Source: Alloprevotella tannerae ATCC 51259
Lineage (GTDB): Bacteria > Bacteroidota > Bacteroidia > Bacteroidales > Bacteroidaceae
Assembly: GCF_000159995.1 (NCBI RefSeq)
Contig: NZ_GG700642.1
Span: 192,376 to 236,728, forward strand
Reading direction: 5' to 3'
DNA length: 44,353 nucleotides
The first letter of the stretch is position 1. Each line of letters opens with the position of its first letter. Shown here piece by piece: positions 17,108-25,004 of the stretch. The position numbers and the translations under genes are program-made. The notes under the pieces were generated by a model. It made no database searches, was not told the origin of the DNA, and saw only the letters and a list, made by a program, of their open reading frames with translations.

Positions 17108-17222
17108 TGCGAAAAATTTAATTATAGATTGTTGTTGTATATGGTCGTAAAACCGGGTGCAAAGTTAGAGGGGCCTTCTCGGCTCAACAATACCTATTTT
17201 ACGGTATTTTGAACGCGCAGCT
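17097..17222 (-). repeat. Duplicated promoter block, copy B
   Basis: This is the second copy of the block at 15678-15803 (offset 1419), preserving the leader, -7, -33 and palindrome. Confidence 0.93.
17160..17207 (-). promoter_or_regulatory. Promoter and palindromic operator-like site of paralogue B
   Basis: TAACTTTG (17160-17167), TTG (17187-17189) and the inverted repeat ATACC-N8-GGTAT (17190-17207) are identical in spacing to those of paralogue A. Confidence 0.7.
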
Positions 17223-17405
17223 TGCTTCTTTCTATTTTCACAACTGATTTACGGTCCATCATCACCTACCCACCCTTACACTTGTCCTATTATATACCGA
17301 CGACGAAATGTTTATTCTACATTCTCGCACACCGTTTAGGGGCGTAGCACGCATTTTTTCACGTGCGGATTGGGTTGGTCCTTCATCGCCATTTGTTTGC
17401 ACTTC

Positions 17406-17485
17406 GTTTGCTCCCACCAAACGATAGTATGCTCCTGGCAAACCATAGTTTGCTCCCACCAAACGATGGTTTGCTGCCGCCAAAC
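17406..17485. repeat. 80-bp palindromic repeat element, copy 3
   Basis: GTTTG, CTCCCAC, CAAACGATAGTATG, CTCCTGG, CAAACCATAGTTTG, CTCCCAC, CAAACGATGGTTTG, CTGCCGC, CAAAC. Its first spacer and first core are identical to copy 1, including the unusual GTATG in place of GTTTG, so copies 1 and 3 are probably the closest relatives. Confidence 0.9.
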
Positions 17486-17972
17486 GATAAAACGCTGCGA
17501 ATGCGCAACTCGCAAATGCCGACAATGAAAGAGAAGGGCGGTTGTTTGCACCTAAAAAACAAGGAATGCACTGTTTTTCATCGACTTGCCGAATCTATTT
17601 CCACACATAAACTCATCGAAATTCAAGGCAAGGCCTCACCAAAGCAAGGCGGCATAGGAGCGCAAGGAGCGCAACTTTCGTCCAACGGAGACCGCCTCTA
17701 TCATACATTAAAACCGGCTGACGGAGGGCCTTAACTACGCGCCCTGCAAAGCGCCGGCCGAAAGCGCACAAACACACAAGCGGCATTTACGGTGGAGGTC
17801 CGGAACGGCGGCGCAAAGCTTATTGGGCATCGCTTGATGCTGCTGCATCTAAAAAGGGGTTTGGGCGTCATAAGCCCGGAGTTTGTCACTTCCAATTTAC
17901 GATTAAGCACCTTATATCCTAAAATTAGTTTTTCATCTTTTTGCCATCCTGCAAAATCCCCTCTTTTAGGTA

Positions 17973-18003
17973 TTGTCGAAAATGCGTTGTGCCTCTACAT
18001 TTG
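17973..18003 (+). promoter_or_regulatory. Promoter upstream of the M16 protease gene
   Basis: TTG (17973-17975) and TACATTTG (17996-18003), 20 bases apart, match the -33 and -7 consensus. The M16 ATG is about 310 bases downstream, so the transcript would have a long leader or carry the small frame at 18025. Confidence 0.6.
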
Positions 18004-18024
18004 CACGCACTAATCAAGCGGAAA

Positions 18025-18321
18025 ATGAAACTGCGTCCACACTCAATCGATTTCTTGCCACTCGACTTCAATGCAAGCCGAGACAAAAGGCCGCTGCACC
18101 GAGTTTATACCAAAACTGGGGCAACAACAGCTGGGGCAATCCGATTCATTTCCTTGCAACAAGCCTTCAATAAGCCGATGGGCGCAACGCAAACGGCGAA
18201 GTTGCTCCGCTCAAACCCCAAAACCGACAAGAAAAATCGCGCGACCGGCCTATTATATAGGATGCACGGCACTTCGAAAGCGTTCTTTTCAAATACCCTA
18301 AAAGGATATTCTACTTTATGA
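18025..18321 (+). CDS. Possible small protein in the M16 leader
   Basis: A 98-codon frame starts with ATG about 15 bases after the expected transcription start and ends in TGA overlapping the M16 ATG by 4 bases (ATGA), which is a classic coupling arrangement. The predicted peptide is basic (MKLRPHSIDFLPLDF...) with no signal peptide, membrane helix or known domain, and I do not recognise it. The layout argues for translation while the composition looks random, so it may only be a leader frame. Confidence 0.25.
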   Translation: MKLRPHSIDFLPLDFNASRDKRPLHRVYTKTGATTAGAIRFISLQQAFNKPMGATQTAKLLRSNPKTDKKNRATGLLYRMHGTSKAFFSNTLKGYSTL

Positions 18322-21110
18322 GTCTACAGCCATTACTCATATCAGCGCTACCGGCGCAACAGGAAGCGACCTACCGGCAAGGGCGCTTATCCAACGGATT
18401 GACTTACTATATCCGCCACAACGCAGCTGAACCGGGCTTGGCCAGCTTCTATTTGGCGCAGCGCGTAGGCTCTATTTTGGAGATGCCACACCAGCGCGGC
18501 TTGGCTCATTTCCTCGAGCACATGGCTTTTAATGGGTCGACCCATTTTCGCGGCGAGGGGGCATCGCCCGGCTTGGTATCTTGGTGCGAAAGCGTCGGGA
18601 TTAAGTTTGGCACAAACCTGAATGCCTGCACCGGCGTTGACCGCACGGTCTATCACATCTCGGCCGCTCCCGTGCAGCGTCAGGGCGTAACAGACACGTG
18701 CTTGTTGATCCTGCGAGATTGGTGCGATGGGCTTTTACTCAAAGAGAAGGCCATCGACAAAGAGCGCGGCGTCGTGCGTGAAGAATGGCGCACGAGGCGC
18801 ACCGGAATGGCTGTGGCGCGAATGATGGAAGACGCTTTTCCGGTCATTTTCAAAGGCTCAAAATATGAAGATGCGATGCCGATCGGTCATTTGGACGTCA
18901 TCAATAATTTTTCGCCCGATGCGTTGAGGGATTATTACAACAAATGGTACCGGCCGGACCTACAAGCGGTCGTCATTGTGGGAGATGTGGATGTAAATGC
19001 TATAGAAAACCAAATCAAACAGCTATTTGGTGACATCTCTCTGCCGCCCAATGCGCCCCAACGCCGATATTATCCCGTGGCTGACAACGAGCGTATGATT
19101 ACGCACGTGATGCGTGACGCCGAACAGCCGATCGCTTTGGCGCATCTCTATATGAAGCGCGACGCGAAGCCAACTTCGGCGCGATCTGACGAGCACTACC
19201 GGAAAGAAATCTATGAGAAAGACCTGATTTGCTTGATGCTTAACGAGCGTTTGTCGAAGCGGCAAAGCGAAGCGAAAGTGCCTTTTACCGCGGCATCAGT
19301 GAAAGATGGAAAATTTTTGATTGTTCAGACAAAGAATGCCTTTTCGCTAAGCGTTTCTTGCAAAGGTGATCAGGTTGAAGAAGGACTATCGGCGGCCGTA
19401 GGCTTGATTGAGCAGGCGCGGCAAAAGGGCTTCACGACCGAAGAACTGACGCGGGCGAAAGCCATCTTGCGCAACAAGGCCGAGCGCTGCGATAAACAGC
19501 GCGGACAATTGGCCAATCATCATTACGTAAAGCAATGTTTGGATCATTATCTTTATGGTGAGCCGATACTTTCTGCGGCGGAAGAATTGCATTTACGGCG
19601 TAAGTTTGATGCGGAACTGACCTTGGCTGATGTAAATGCAGCCATTAAAGAATTGGTAACGGACCGCAATCAAGTATTGCTGCTTTATGCACCCCAAAAG
19701 GCGGACTTCCGCGTACCCTCGACCGAACAGTTGGAGCGCTGTGTGCGTGCTGCACAAGAGCAAATCTATCCGGCTTATCAGGAAAGTGCACGCCCGAAGA
19801 TGCCACTCACGACTTTCCCGAAACCGGGCAAGATCTTGGCAGAATATGATCATACGAAAGCGGGCGGGCGCGTATTTAAGTTGAGCAATGGCATAAACGT
19901 CTACGTAAAACTTACGACTTTCGGCGCCGATCAAGTGAGTTTCAAACTTTTTGGCAAAGGCGGGAAGCAGCTCTTTCCCGATGAAGATGCACCCAACCTG
20001 GCTTTGCTCAAAGGGGCAATGGATGCCGGCGGATGGGGACAGCTCTCAGCGGCAGATTTACGCAGTTGGCTGGCCGGAAAGTCGATGCGGGTCGCGCCTT
20101 TTATCCATGAACGGACGCAGGGCGTTGAGGGTACGGCTTCGATAAAAGACTTGAGGGTACTTTTTGAGTTGACTTATTTATATGTAACGCAGCCGCGCAA
20201 AGATCAAGTTGCTTACGACGGTTTCAAAGAGCGGATGCAGTCGTTCTTGATCAATCGCGAGGCAAACCCAAACGTAACCTACAACGACTCAATTGCGGCA
20301 GCGCGCTACGGAAACAACCCACGCACCGCACCAACCACGATGGAGACGTTAGAAAAAGCGGACTACGAGCGTATGCAGGCAATCTATCGCCAACTTTTCT
20401 GCGGGATGAATGACTGCAACGTGATTCTTGTGGGGAATATTGACTTACAAACTTTGCGTCCCTTACTCTGTCGTTACGTGGCTTCTTTACCTGCGGCAAC
20501 CGGCATAGGTACGCAACGGAGTGAGACTCTTCCGGCGGTGAGAGATGTGGACGAAACGTACATTTATCGGCGTCGGCAAGCTACGCCATACGCGTCTGTT
20601 TCAATCTTCTACGATTTTGAACTGCTCTATGAACCGCAGAGCAGCATAACGCTCAATGCTTTCAAGCACATTCTTCAGATGATGTACACAGATACCATTC
20701 GCGAAGAATCGGGAGGTGCCTATCACGTCAGCGTAATTACAGAATTAGATAACTTGAAAACGCCTAATGCGCTCTTAAAAATCGCATTCTGCACGGACCC
20801 ACAGCGCTATGAGGAGTTAATTCCCTTGGTCTACAAGCAGCTAAAACGCTTGGCGGAGCAAGGACCTGCGCAAGAGTTGTTGCAAAAATCAAAGGAATTC
20901 TTGCTGAAAGCGCATCAACAGCAAGCGCGCTCTTGCCATTATTGGCTACACATCTTATATAATATAGTGTATAGCGGAGTAGATTTTGATGCTGACTATG
21001 AAAAGATGACGCAAGAGGTCTCTGCACAGGACGTACAGCAACTTTGCAAGGCACTACTGGCTCAAAAACGGCGCATAGAGGTAACGATGTTGCCGCTTGA
21101 AGCGAAATAA
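18318..21110 (+). CDS. M16 family zinc metalloprotease (pitrilysin-like)
   Basis: A 930-residue M16 peptidase with two homologous halves. The inverted zinc motif HxxEH is HFLEH at 64-68 in the first half, and the third ligand is probably Glu149 in DKERGVVREEW. The second half (from about residue 500, KLSNGINVYVKLTTF) lacks HxxEH, as is usual for the inactive half. Family members in Bacteroidota are exported and degrade peptides. The start at 18318 leaves an N-terminus (MSLQPLLISALPAQQ) that is only part of a signal peptide. Upstream in-frame codons K-R-I-F-Y-F would complete it but no start codon is present before a TAG at 18258, so the native start may be lost or non-standard. No terminator is obvious after the stop. 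Confidence 0.88.
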   Translation: MSLQPLLISALPAQQEATYRQGRLSNGLTYYIRHNAAEPGLASFYLAQRVGSILEMPHQRGLAHFLEHMAFNGSTHFRGEGASPGLVSWCESVGIKFGTNLNACTGVDRTVYHISAAPVQRQGVTDTCLLILRDWCDGLLLKEKAIDKERGVVREEWRTRRTGMAVARMMEDAFPVIFKGSKYEDAMPIGHLDVINNFSPDALRDYYNKWYRPDLQAVVIVGDVDVNAIENQIKQLFGDISLPPNAPQRRYYPVADNERMITHVMRDAEQPIALAHLYMKRDAKPTSARSDEHYRKEIYEKDLICLMLNERLSKRQSEAKVPFTAASVKDGKFLIVQTKNAFSLSVSCKGDQVEEGLSAAVGLIEQARQKGFTTEELTRAKAILRNKAERCDKQRGQLANHHYVKQCLDHYLYGEPILSAAEELHLRRKFDAELTLADVNAAIKELVTDRNQVLLLYAPQKADFRVPSTEQLERCVRAAQEQIYPAYQESARPKMPLTTFPKPGKILAEYDHTKAGGRVFKLSNGINVYVKLTTFGADQVSFKLFGKGGKQLFPDEDAPNLALLKGAMDAGGWGQLSAADLRSWLAGKSMRVAPFIHERTQGVEGTASIKDLRVLFELTYLYVTQPRKDQVAYDGFKERMQSFLINREANPNVTYNDSIAAARYGNNPRTAPTTMETLEKADYERMQAIYRQLFCGMNDCNVILVGNIDLQTLRPLLCRYVASLPAATGIGTQRSETLPAVRDVDETYIYRRRQATPYASVSIFYDFELLYEPQSSITLNAFKHILQMMYTDTIREESGGAYHVSVITELDNLKTPNALLKIAFCTDPQRYEELIPLVYKQLKRLAEQGPAQELLQKSKEFLLKAHQQQARSCHYWLHILYNIVYSGVDFDADYEKMTQEVSAQDVQQLCKALLAQKRRIEVTMLPLEAK

Positions 21111-21132
21111 TCGCGTCCGCCCTAAGACATCG

Positions 21133-21480
21133 TCAGCAACCCTTATTGATTAAACGGACGCATCTACAAAGAAAATCTTCCACCTCGCCGTTGAGTACGA
21201 CAGCATGCTTTGATTCATCGAAAGTTGCTCCTGAGGGCTGCGTGATGTTATAATATTCTAGCGTGAGTGAAGCGAAGTCGCAAATAGAACCATCTTTTCC
21301 CTCTGCCGTTACCGTAGCATTTCTGATAAGTAACTTTTCTTTTGAACCATTATATCCCGCGATTCCGTTTTGTACCTTGGCATTCACGATATAGTTGTTG
21401 ATAGTGAAATCAGTTTCACTTGTGTAGATTCCACATTGTTCCTGACTGTTTACATTGAACGTGCCACCGCCGCCAAACTT
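21133..21480 (-). pseudogene. Relic of a surface carbohydrate-binding-type repeat protein
   Basis: On the minus strand 115 codons are open but have no proper start; the frame begins immediately after a TGA inside the inverted-repeat element at 21476. The peptide (KFGGGGTFNVNS, CGIYTS, GIAGYNGSKEKLLIRNATV, GSICDFASLTL, ITQPSGATFDESKHAVVL) strongly resembles the C-terminal repeats of large secreted Bacteroidales proteins with the ITxPxGAxFxxSxHAV motif. The 5' portion is missing, and the end (FLCRCVRLINKGC) is abnormal. I interpret it as the 3' remnant of such a gene, cut on its upstream side by the repeat element. Truncation rather than a short functional gene is inference. Confidence 0.65.
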
Positions 21481-21583
21481 TCACCTATGATCGAAAAAAC
21501 TCTCCTATAAGACAATTTTAATTCTCCTATAAGACCGTTTCAACTTTCCTATAAGACAATTTTTCCGATCATAGGTGAAAGTT
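21476..21583. repeat. 18-bp inverted repeat enclosing three 22-bp direct repeats
   Basis: The left arm at 21476-21493 (AACTTTCACCTATGATCG) is perfectly repeated in inverse at 21566-21583. Between them lie three tandem 22-base units, each starting with (C/T)TCCTATAAGAC. The left arm fuses directly with the truncated gene fragment. It resembles a small non-autonomous element or a structured binding array. Origin unknown. Confidence 0.85.
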
Positions 21584-21638
21584 GGAACAATCCCTATCCC
21601 CGCATCACCAAAAAACGGCCCATTTTCAACAAGGTACG

Positions 21639-21675
21639 AAAAAGCCGCGCCCCCGAAAACGGAAACGCGGCCTTT
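21639..21675 (-). terminator. Terminator of the HU-like gene
   Basis: GCCGCG (21644-21649) pairs with CGCGGC (21666-21671), with a run of T beyond the stem on the minus strand (CTTTTTCG). It lies about 50 bases after the stop of the HU-like gene. Confidence 0.75.
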
Positions 21676-21721
21676 GCTACTTGTGATTTTTGCCGGCACT
21701 AAGTTGTGCCTCAATCCTCAA

Positions 21722-22132
21722 CTACTTCGCATTCCGAATATCATCCTGCGCACCGAAGATTAAGTTGCGCTTATCGAGAGCCATACGCATCGTACTGCTT
21801 TTCGTGAACCGCACGCTCACGCGCTTAATGAGATTTGCCCCTTTTTCCTTGGCCTCTTTCGCCGTCGTTACGCCCTCGCCGTGCATCGTCAGGCGAAAAG
21901 AACCGAGATCACCTAAGCGAACCGAATTACCGTCCGCAAGTGTTTGGAGAATCTCATATTGCAGGGCATCCAACACCGCCTTGACGGAGGCAGAAGATAC
22001 GCCCGAACGTTTCTCGATGCGCCCGACAATCGTGCGCAACATCACGGGCACGCCCGGCGCCATCTGCGGATAAAATTTCACTTGATCTCTCTTGAGCGGA
22101 TTTTTCTTCGCTCTGATAACGAATTTAATCAT
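21722..22132 (-). CDS. HU-like DNA-binding protein
   Basis: A 136-residue basic protein of the HU/IHF-like group common in Bacteroidales. These differ from classic 90-residue HU by an N-terminal extension (MIKFVIRAKKNPLKRDQVKFYPQM) and a longer tail. The core reads IEKRSGVSSASVKAVLDALQYEI then LADGNSVRLGDLGSFRLTM, the HU helices and the first beta strands (G-x-x-V-x-L-x-x-x-G-x-F), followed by an arm region rich in Lys and a final beta segment VSVRFTKSSTMRMAL. It probably binds and bends DNA in the nucleoid. It is a single-gene unit with its own promoter (22193-22222) and terminator. Confidence 0.87.
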   Translation of the reverse strand: MIKFVIRAKKNPLKRDQVKFYPQMAPGVPVMLRTIVGRIEKRSGVSSASVKAVLDALQYEILQTLADGNSVRLGDLGSFRLTMHGEGVTTAKEAKEKGANLIKRVSVRFTKSSTMRMALDKRNLIFGAQDDIRNAK

Positions 22133-22192
22133 TGTGGTATAGATTTAATTGGTGAATAATTAAGCCAAGAGCGCTCCCCGCCCTTGCGTATG

Positions 22193-22222
22193 CAAAGGTA
22201 AGCATTTCCGGCGAGCCGACAA
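22193..22222 (-). promoter_or_regulatory. Promoter of the HU-like gene
   Basis: On the minus strand TACCTTTG (22193-22200) and TTG (22220-22222), 19 bases apart, match the -7 and -33 boxes. The leader is about 55 bases. Confidence 0.65.
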
Positions 22223-22258
22223 AACGCACAATAATCGCTTGATTATAAGCCAATCCGC

Positions 22259-22740
22259 GGATATTTTGAGAGACCAACCCTAAGGGGTTGCCCTTTTGCG
22301 GCGAACTATGGCAGGGTTGTCGCTCCGCTCCAACGCCTGCCCTGCCAAAAGACCAAGCCTAAGGGCTTGTATCGCAGGGATGGGCTTTGGTGGTTTGATT
22401 TATCAGCATGTTCAAACGGCTATATGCGGATATTTTGAGAGACCAACCCTAAGGGGTTGCATTTTTGCGGCGAACTATGGCAGGGTTGTCGCTTCGCTCC
22501 AACGCCTGCCCTGCCAAAAGACCAAGCCTAAGGGCTTGTGTTGCCGGGGTGGGCTTTGGTGGTTTGATTTATCAGCATATACAAACGGCTATATGCGGAC
22601 GATTTTGAAAGACCAACCCTAAGGGGTTGCACTTGGCGGCGCGTTGCGGCAGGGTTAAGCCGCTTCGCACCTTAACCCTGCCCTGCCAAAGGACCAACCC
22701 TAAGGGGTTGTTTTTGAGGGTGTGGTTTTGTCGGTTTAAT
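22259..22740. repeat. 169-bp tandem repeats (three copies, last diverged)
   Basis: Units start at 22259, 22428 and 22597, each exactly 169 bases apart. The first two are nearly identical; the third keeps the ends but has a changed centre and runs out near 22740. Each unit contains GACCAACCCTAAGGGGTTG, a central GGCAGGG...CCCTGCC inverted repeat and ACCAAGCCTAAGGGCTTG (ACCAACCCTAAGGGGTTG in the third), so it is a nest of hairpins. No start or ribosome-binding pattern supports coding. It resembles REP/BIME-type intergenic repeats. Confidence 0.9.
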
Positions 22741-22824
22741 TTTGTGTTACCTTTGACATAATATAAATATGAGGCTAACATTTGCACGCCTAAAATCGTC
22801 AACTATCGCTCACTTCCGTCCGCC

Positions 22825-23461
22825 AATAACCCCATCGGGGTTAGTCTTTTGGTAGGGCAGTGTTGACGTAAAGCGTCAACGCTGCCTCGGAGCATAGCTA
22901 AATTGACAACCCCTTAGGCTTGCTGTTGCGGATGTGAACTTTGGTAGTTTAATTTATCAACATATTCAAACGGAGATAAGCGGCCGTTTTGAGAGACCAA
23001 CCCTAAGGGGGTGCACTTGGCGGCGCGTTGCGACAGGGTTAAGCCGCTTCACACCTTAACCCTGCCCTGCCAAAAGACCAACCCTAAAGGGGTTGTTTTG
23101 TGCGTATTACTCCATATGATCCTAATATGCCTGCTGAAGATTGGGGCGAGGTTATGGTTGTTTCAAAAAGTACAATATAAGTTATTTATCTCTCCGTTCA
23201 ACTGATCTACAAATACCCTGATCTCTGTCGTCCACACCTATACAAATGGTAAAATCCTCCCAAAGTCGTCCAACTATCGCGTACGCTCGTCCACAAATAA
23301 CCCCATCGGGGTTAGTCTTTTGGTAGGGTAGGTATTGGAGCGAAGCGACAACGCTGCATCAGCAAGTAGCAGTAATGACAACCCCTTAGGGTTGGTCTTT
23401 CAAAACAAACCAACGCCCGCCGGCGTACCTTGAAAGTCCAAACCTAAGGGCTTATTGTGCG
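22825..23461. repeat. REP-like repeat block (further copies in both orientations)
   Basis: More members of the same family follow: 22825-22923 (AACCCCATCGGGGTT...CAACCCCTTAGG), 22994-23096 (ACCAACCCTAAGGGGG...AACCCTAAAGGGGTTG) and 23289-23461. Each is a pair of short palindromes flanking a CAGGG/CCCTG centre. The tail sequence of the 169-bp unit (TTGGTAGTTTAATTTATCA) recurs near 22935-22960, showing common origin. Confidence 0.85.
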
Positions 23462-24024
23462 CGTGTTTTTTAATTGAATAAGTCGTTATCTAATCTTGCT
23501 TTGCCCGTTGAGGTAAGGCGATTTCAGCCGTACAACGAGAGGAATATATTACGTTGTCCTTTATCGGAAACTTACAAAGAGTGTGCTTTCTATGCTGATG
23601 TAAAACACTTGCGAAACCCATCGAATATATAGCAACGTTCCACTATTCTCGCAGCTATGTTAGGCGCAAATATGCATCGGGCAATTGCTTTATGGTCCAT
23701 CATAAATTTGCAAAAAGAGTTCACTCCTACAGTTCTTAGAGGATCTCCCTTATATTGAACGTACATTAAATAATAAATAGATGTCAGATGGGATATAAGG
23801 ATAGATTCTTGCAACATCACACGTAAAAAGGAATGATTGAGTTTTTCCTGCCACGTCTTCAGCGAATTTTAAGTCCGTTTATTGGGGTCTAAAAATGGGT
23901 TCCTTCAAGAATTTATTGTTCTATTTCGGTGAAAATACTATCATAATACACGGTATTAAAGGGACTGAAGCTTACTTTTAGCTTTTTTTGTGTAGGAAAT
24001 AATCTTTATCGTCTGTAACATCCG
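23462..24024. other. AT-rich intergenic region
   Basis: AT-rich sequence without a supportable gene. A 76-codon minus frame (23590-23820) has no recognisable domain. No terminator or RNA gene was seen. Confidence 0.5.
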
Positions 24025-24032
24025 TATCTTTG
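24025..24032 (+). promoter_or_regulatory. Probable -7 box of the beta-barrel gene
   Basis: TATCTTTG matches TAnnTTTG. The -33 region (TTTAT near 24004) is weak. The leader would be about 195 bases. Confidence 0.5.
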
Positions 24033-24231
24033 TCCCGTCATTAACATAACGGCGCGAGAAAAGCTGCACTTGTGTTGCCTCCCTCCGCCTTTCGGCTCAA
24101 CGCTTTAGACATTAAAAGAACAAAAGAGCGACCATAAGAGACGATAACAGCAAACGAGATAAAAACAAATCATTTATAAAAAGGAAATCGGCAGGCGTAA
24201 GCCTCCGTATGTTTAACTAAATTATCAGACA

Positions 24232-24786
24232 ATGAAAAAGTTATTCCTAACATTCGCATTCGCAGTAGTAACTATCGCAGCCAGCGCACAAGTTTATCTT
24301 GGTGGTGAAGGCGGCTTTTGGCGTAACCCTGATGGCAACCACACACAGTTCTCTTTGAGACCGGAAATTGGTTACAAGCTCGATAGCGATTGGTCGCTTG
24401 GTTTGCAAGTAGGCTACCAATACGATTACGTAGGCGGCAATGATGTCAATACCGTTAACGTTGCGCCTTATGCACGCTACACTTTCGCAAAGCTTGGCCC
24501 CGTTAAGTTCTTTGCTGACGGCGGTTTTAGCTTCTTTTCTTCAACATTAGATAAACCGGGTAGCCACGATCCTAAATATTCTACTTGGCAAATCGGTATC
24601 ACGCCGGGTCTTTCTGTAGATCTGAACAGACGTGTTTCTTTCATCACGCACTTCGGTTTCTTAGGCTATCGTGATTCTGATGCCAAGAACGGTGGCATTG
24701 GTGTTACCAACGTATTGGGTGAAGACGGCTTCGGCTTCAATCTCGACGCTTCTACGCTCCAATTTGGTTTCGTCTACAACTTCTAA
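24232..24786 (+). CDS. Small outer membrane beta-barrel protein
   Basis: A 184-residue protein with a signal peptide (MKKLFLTFAFAVVTIAASAQ) and alternating hydrophobic/polar strands rich in Gly and aromatics (VYLGGEGGFWRNPDG, FSLRPEIGYKLDSDWSLGLQVGYQYDYVG, VAPYARYTFAKLGPVKFFADGGFSFF, WQIGITPGLSVDLNRRVSFITHFGFLGY), ending LQFGFVYNF with a terminal Phe, as expected for barrel insertion. This is the OmpW/OmpX-like small-porin fold of about eight strands, common in Bacteroidota. Specific function is unknown. A strong terminator follows directly, so it is monocistronic. The long leader could carry post-transcriptional control. Confidence 0.85.
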   Translation: MKKLFLTFAFAVVTIAASAQVYLGGEGGFWRNPDGNHTQFSLRPEIGYKLDSDWSLGLQVGYQYDYVGGNDVNTVNVAPYARYTFAKLGPVKFFADGGFSFFSSTLDKPGSHDPKYSTWQIGITPGLSVDLNRRVSFITHFGFLGYRDSDAKNGGIGVTNVLGEDGFGFNLDASTLQFGFVYNF

Positions 24787-24818
24787 AAATAGCCGGACAT
24801 TGTCCGCTTTATAAACAG

Positions 24819-24860
24819 CGCCCCGTTATCGTTTAGCGATAATGGGGCGTTTCCTTGTTT
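24819..24860 (+). terminator. Terminator of the beta-barrel gene
   Basis: CGCCCCGTTATCG (24819-24831) pairs with CGATAATGGGGCG (24837-24849) with one mismatch, followed by TTTCCTTGTTT. Confidence 0.9.
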
Positions 24861-24945
24861 GTACGCAACAGGAGAAATAGTACTCTTCGTATCGCGCCGC
24901 AGATTTGTAATAGCGCCACCCAAGTCTTTGATTGTTACAAAAAGA

Positions 24946-24981
24946 AAATGCTCCGGAAGCATAATAACTTCCGGAGCATTT
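24946..24981 (-). terminator. Terminator of the lipoprotein gene
   Basis: A perfect 14-bp stem AAATGCTCCGGAAG / CTTCCGGAGCATTT with an 8-nt loop lies 23 bases after the lipoprotein stop. T-runs flank it on the minus strand (TTTTCTTTTTG), and the AT-rich stem ends make it potentially bidirectional. Confidence 0.85.
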
Positions 24982-25004
24982 ATAGCATTAAACTAACGAC
25001 CGCT

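Larger units (their letters stand above)
17223..18024. other. Intergenic region upstream of M16 protease gene
   Basis: No convincing gene. It contains copy 3 of the 80-bp element (17406-17485) and, at its right end, a promoter (17973-18003). The rest, about 17490-17970, is GC-moderate sequence without recognisable features. Confidence 0.55.

Noticed and set aside
22259-23461. Set of small proteins with NPKGL-like motifs
   Set aside because: These frames are translations of the CCCTAAGGGG palindromes and occur on both strands.
23590-23820. 76-codon minus-strand frame in AT-rich sequence
   Set aside because: It has no recognisable domain, promoter or terminator and lies in a repeat-rich gap; possibly a relic, but nothing supports a gene.
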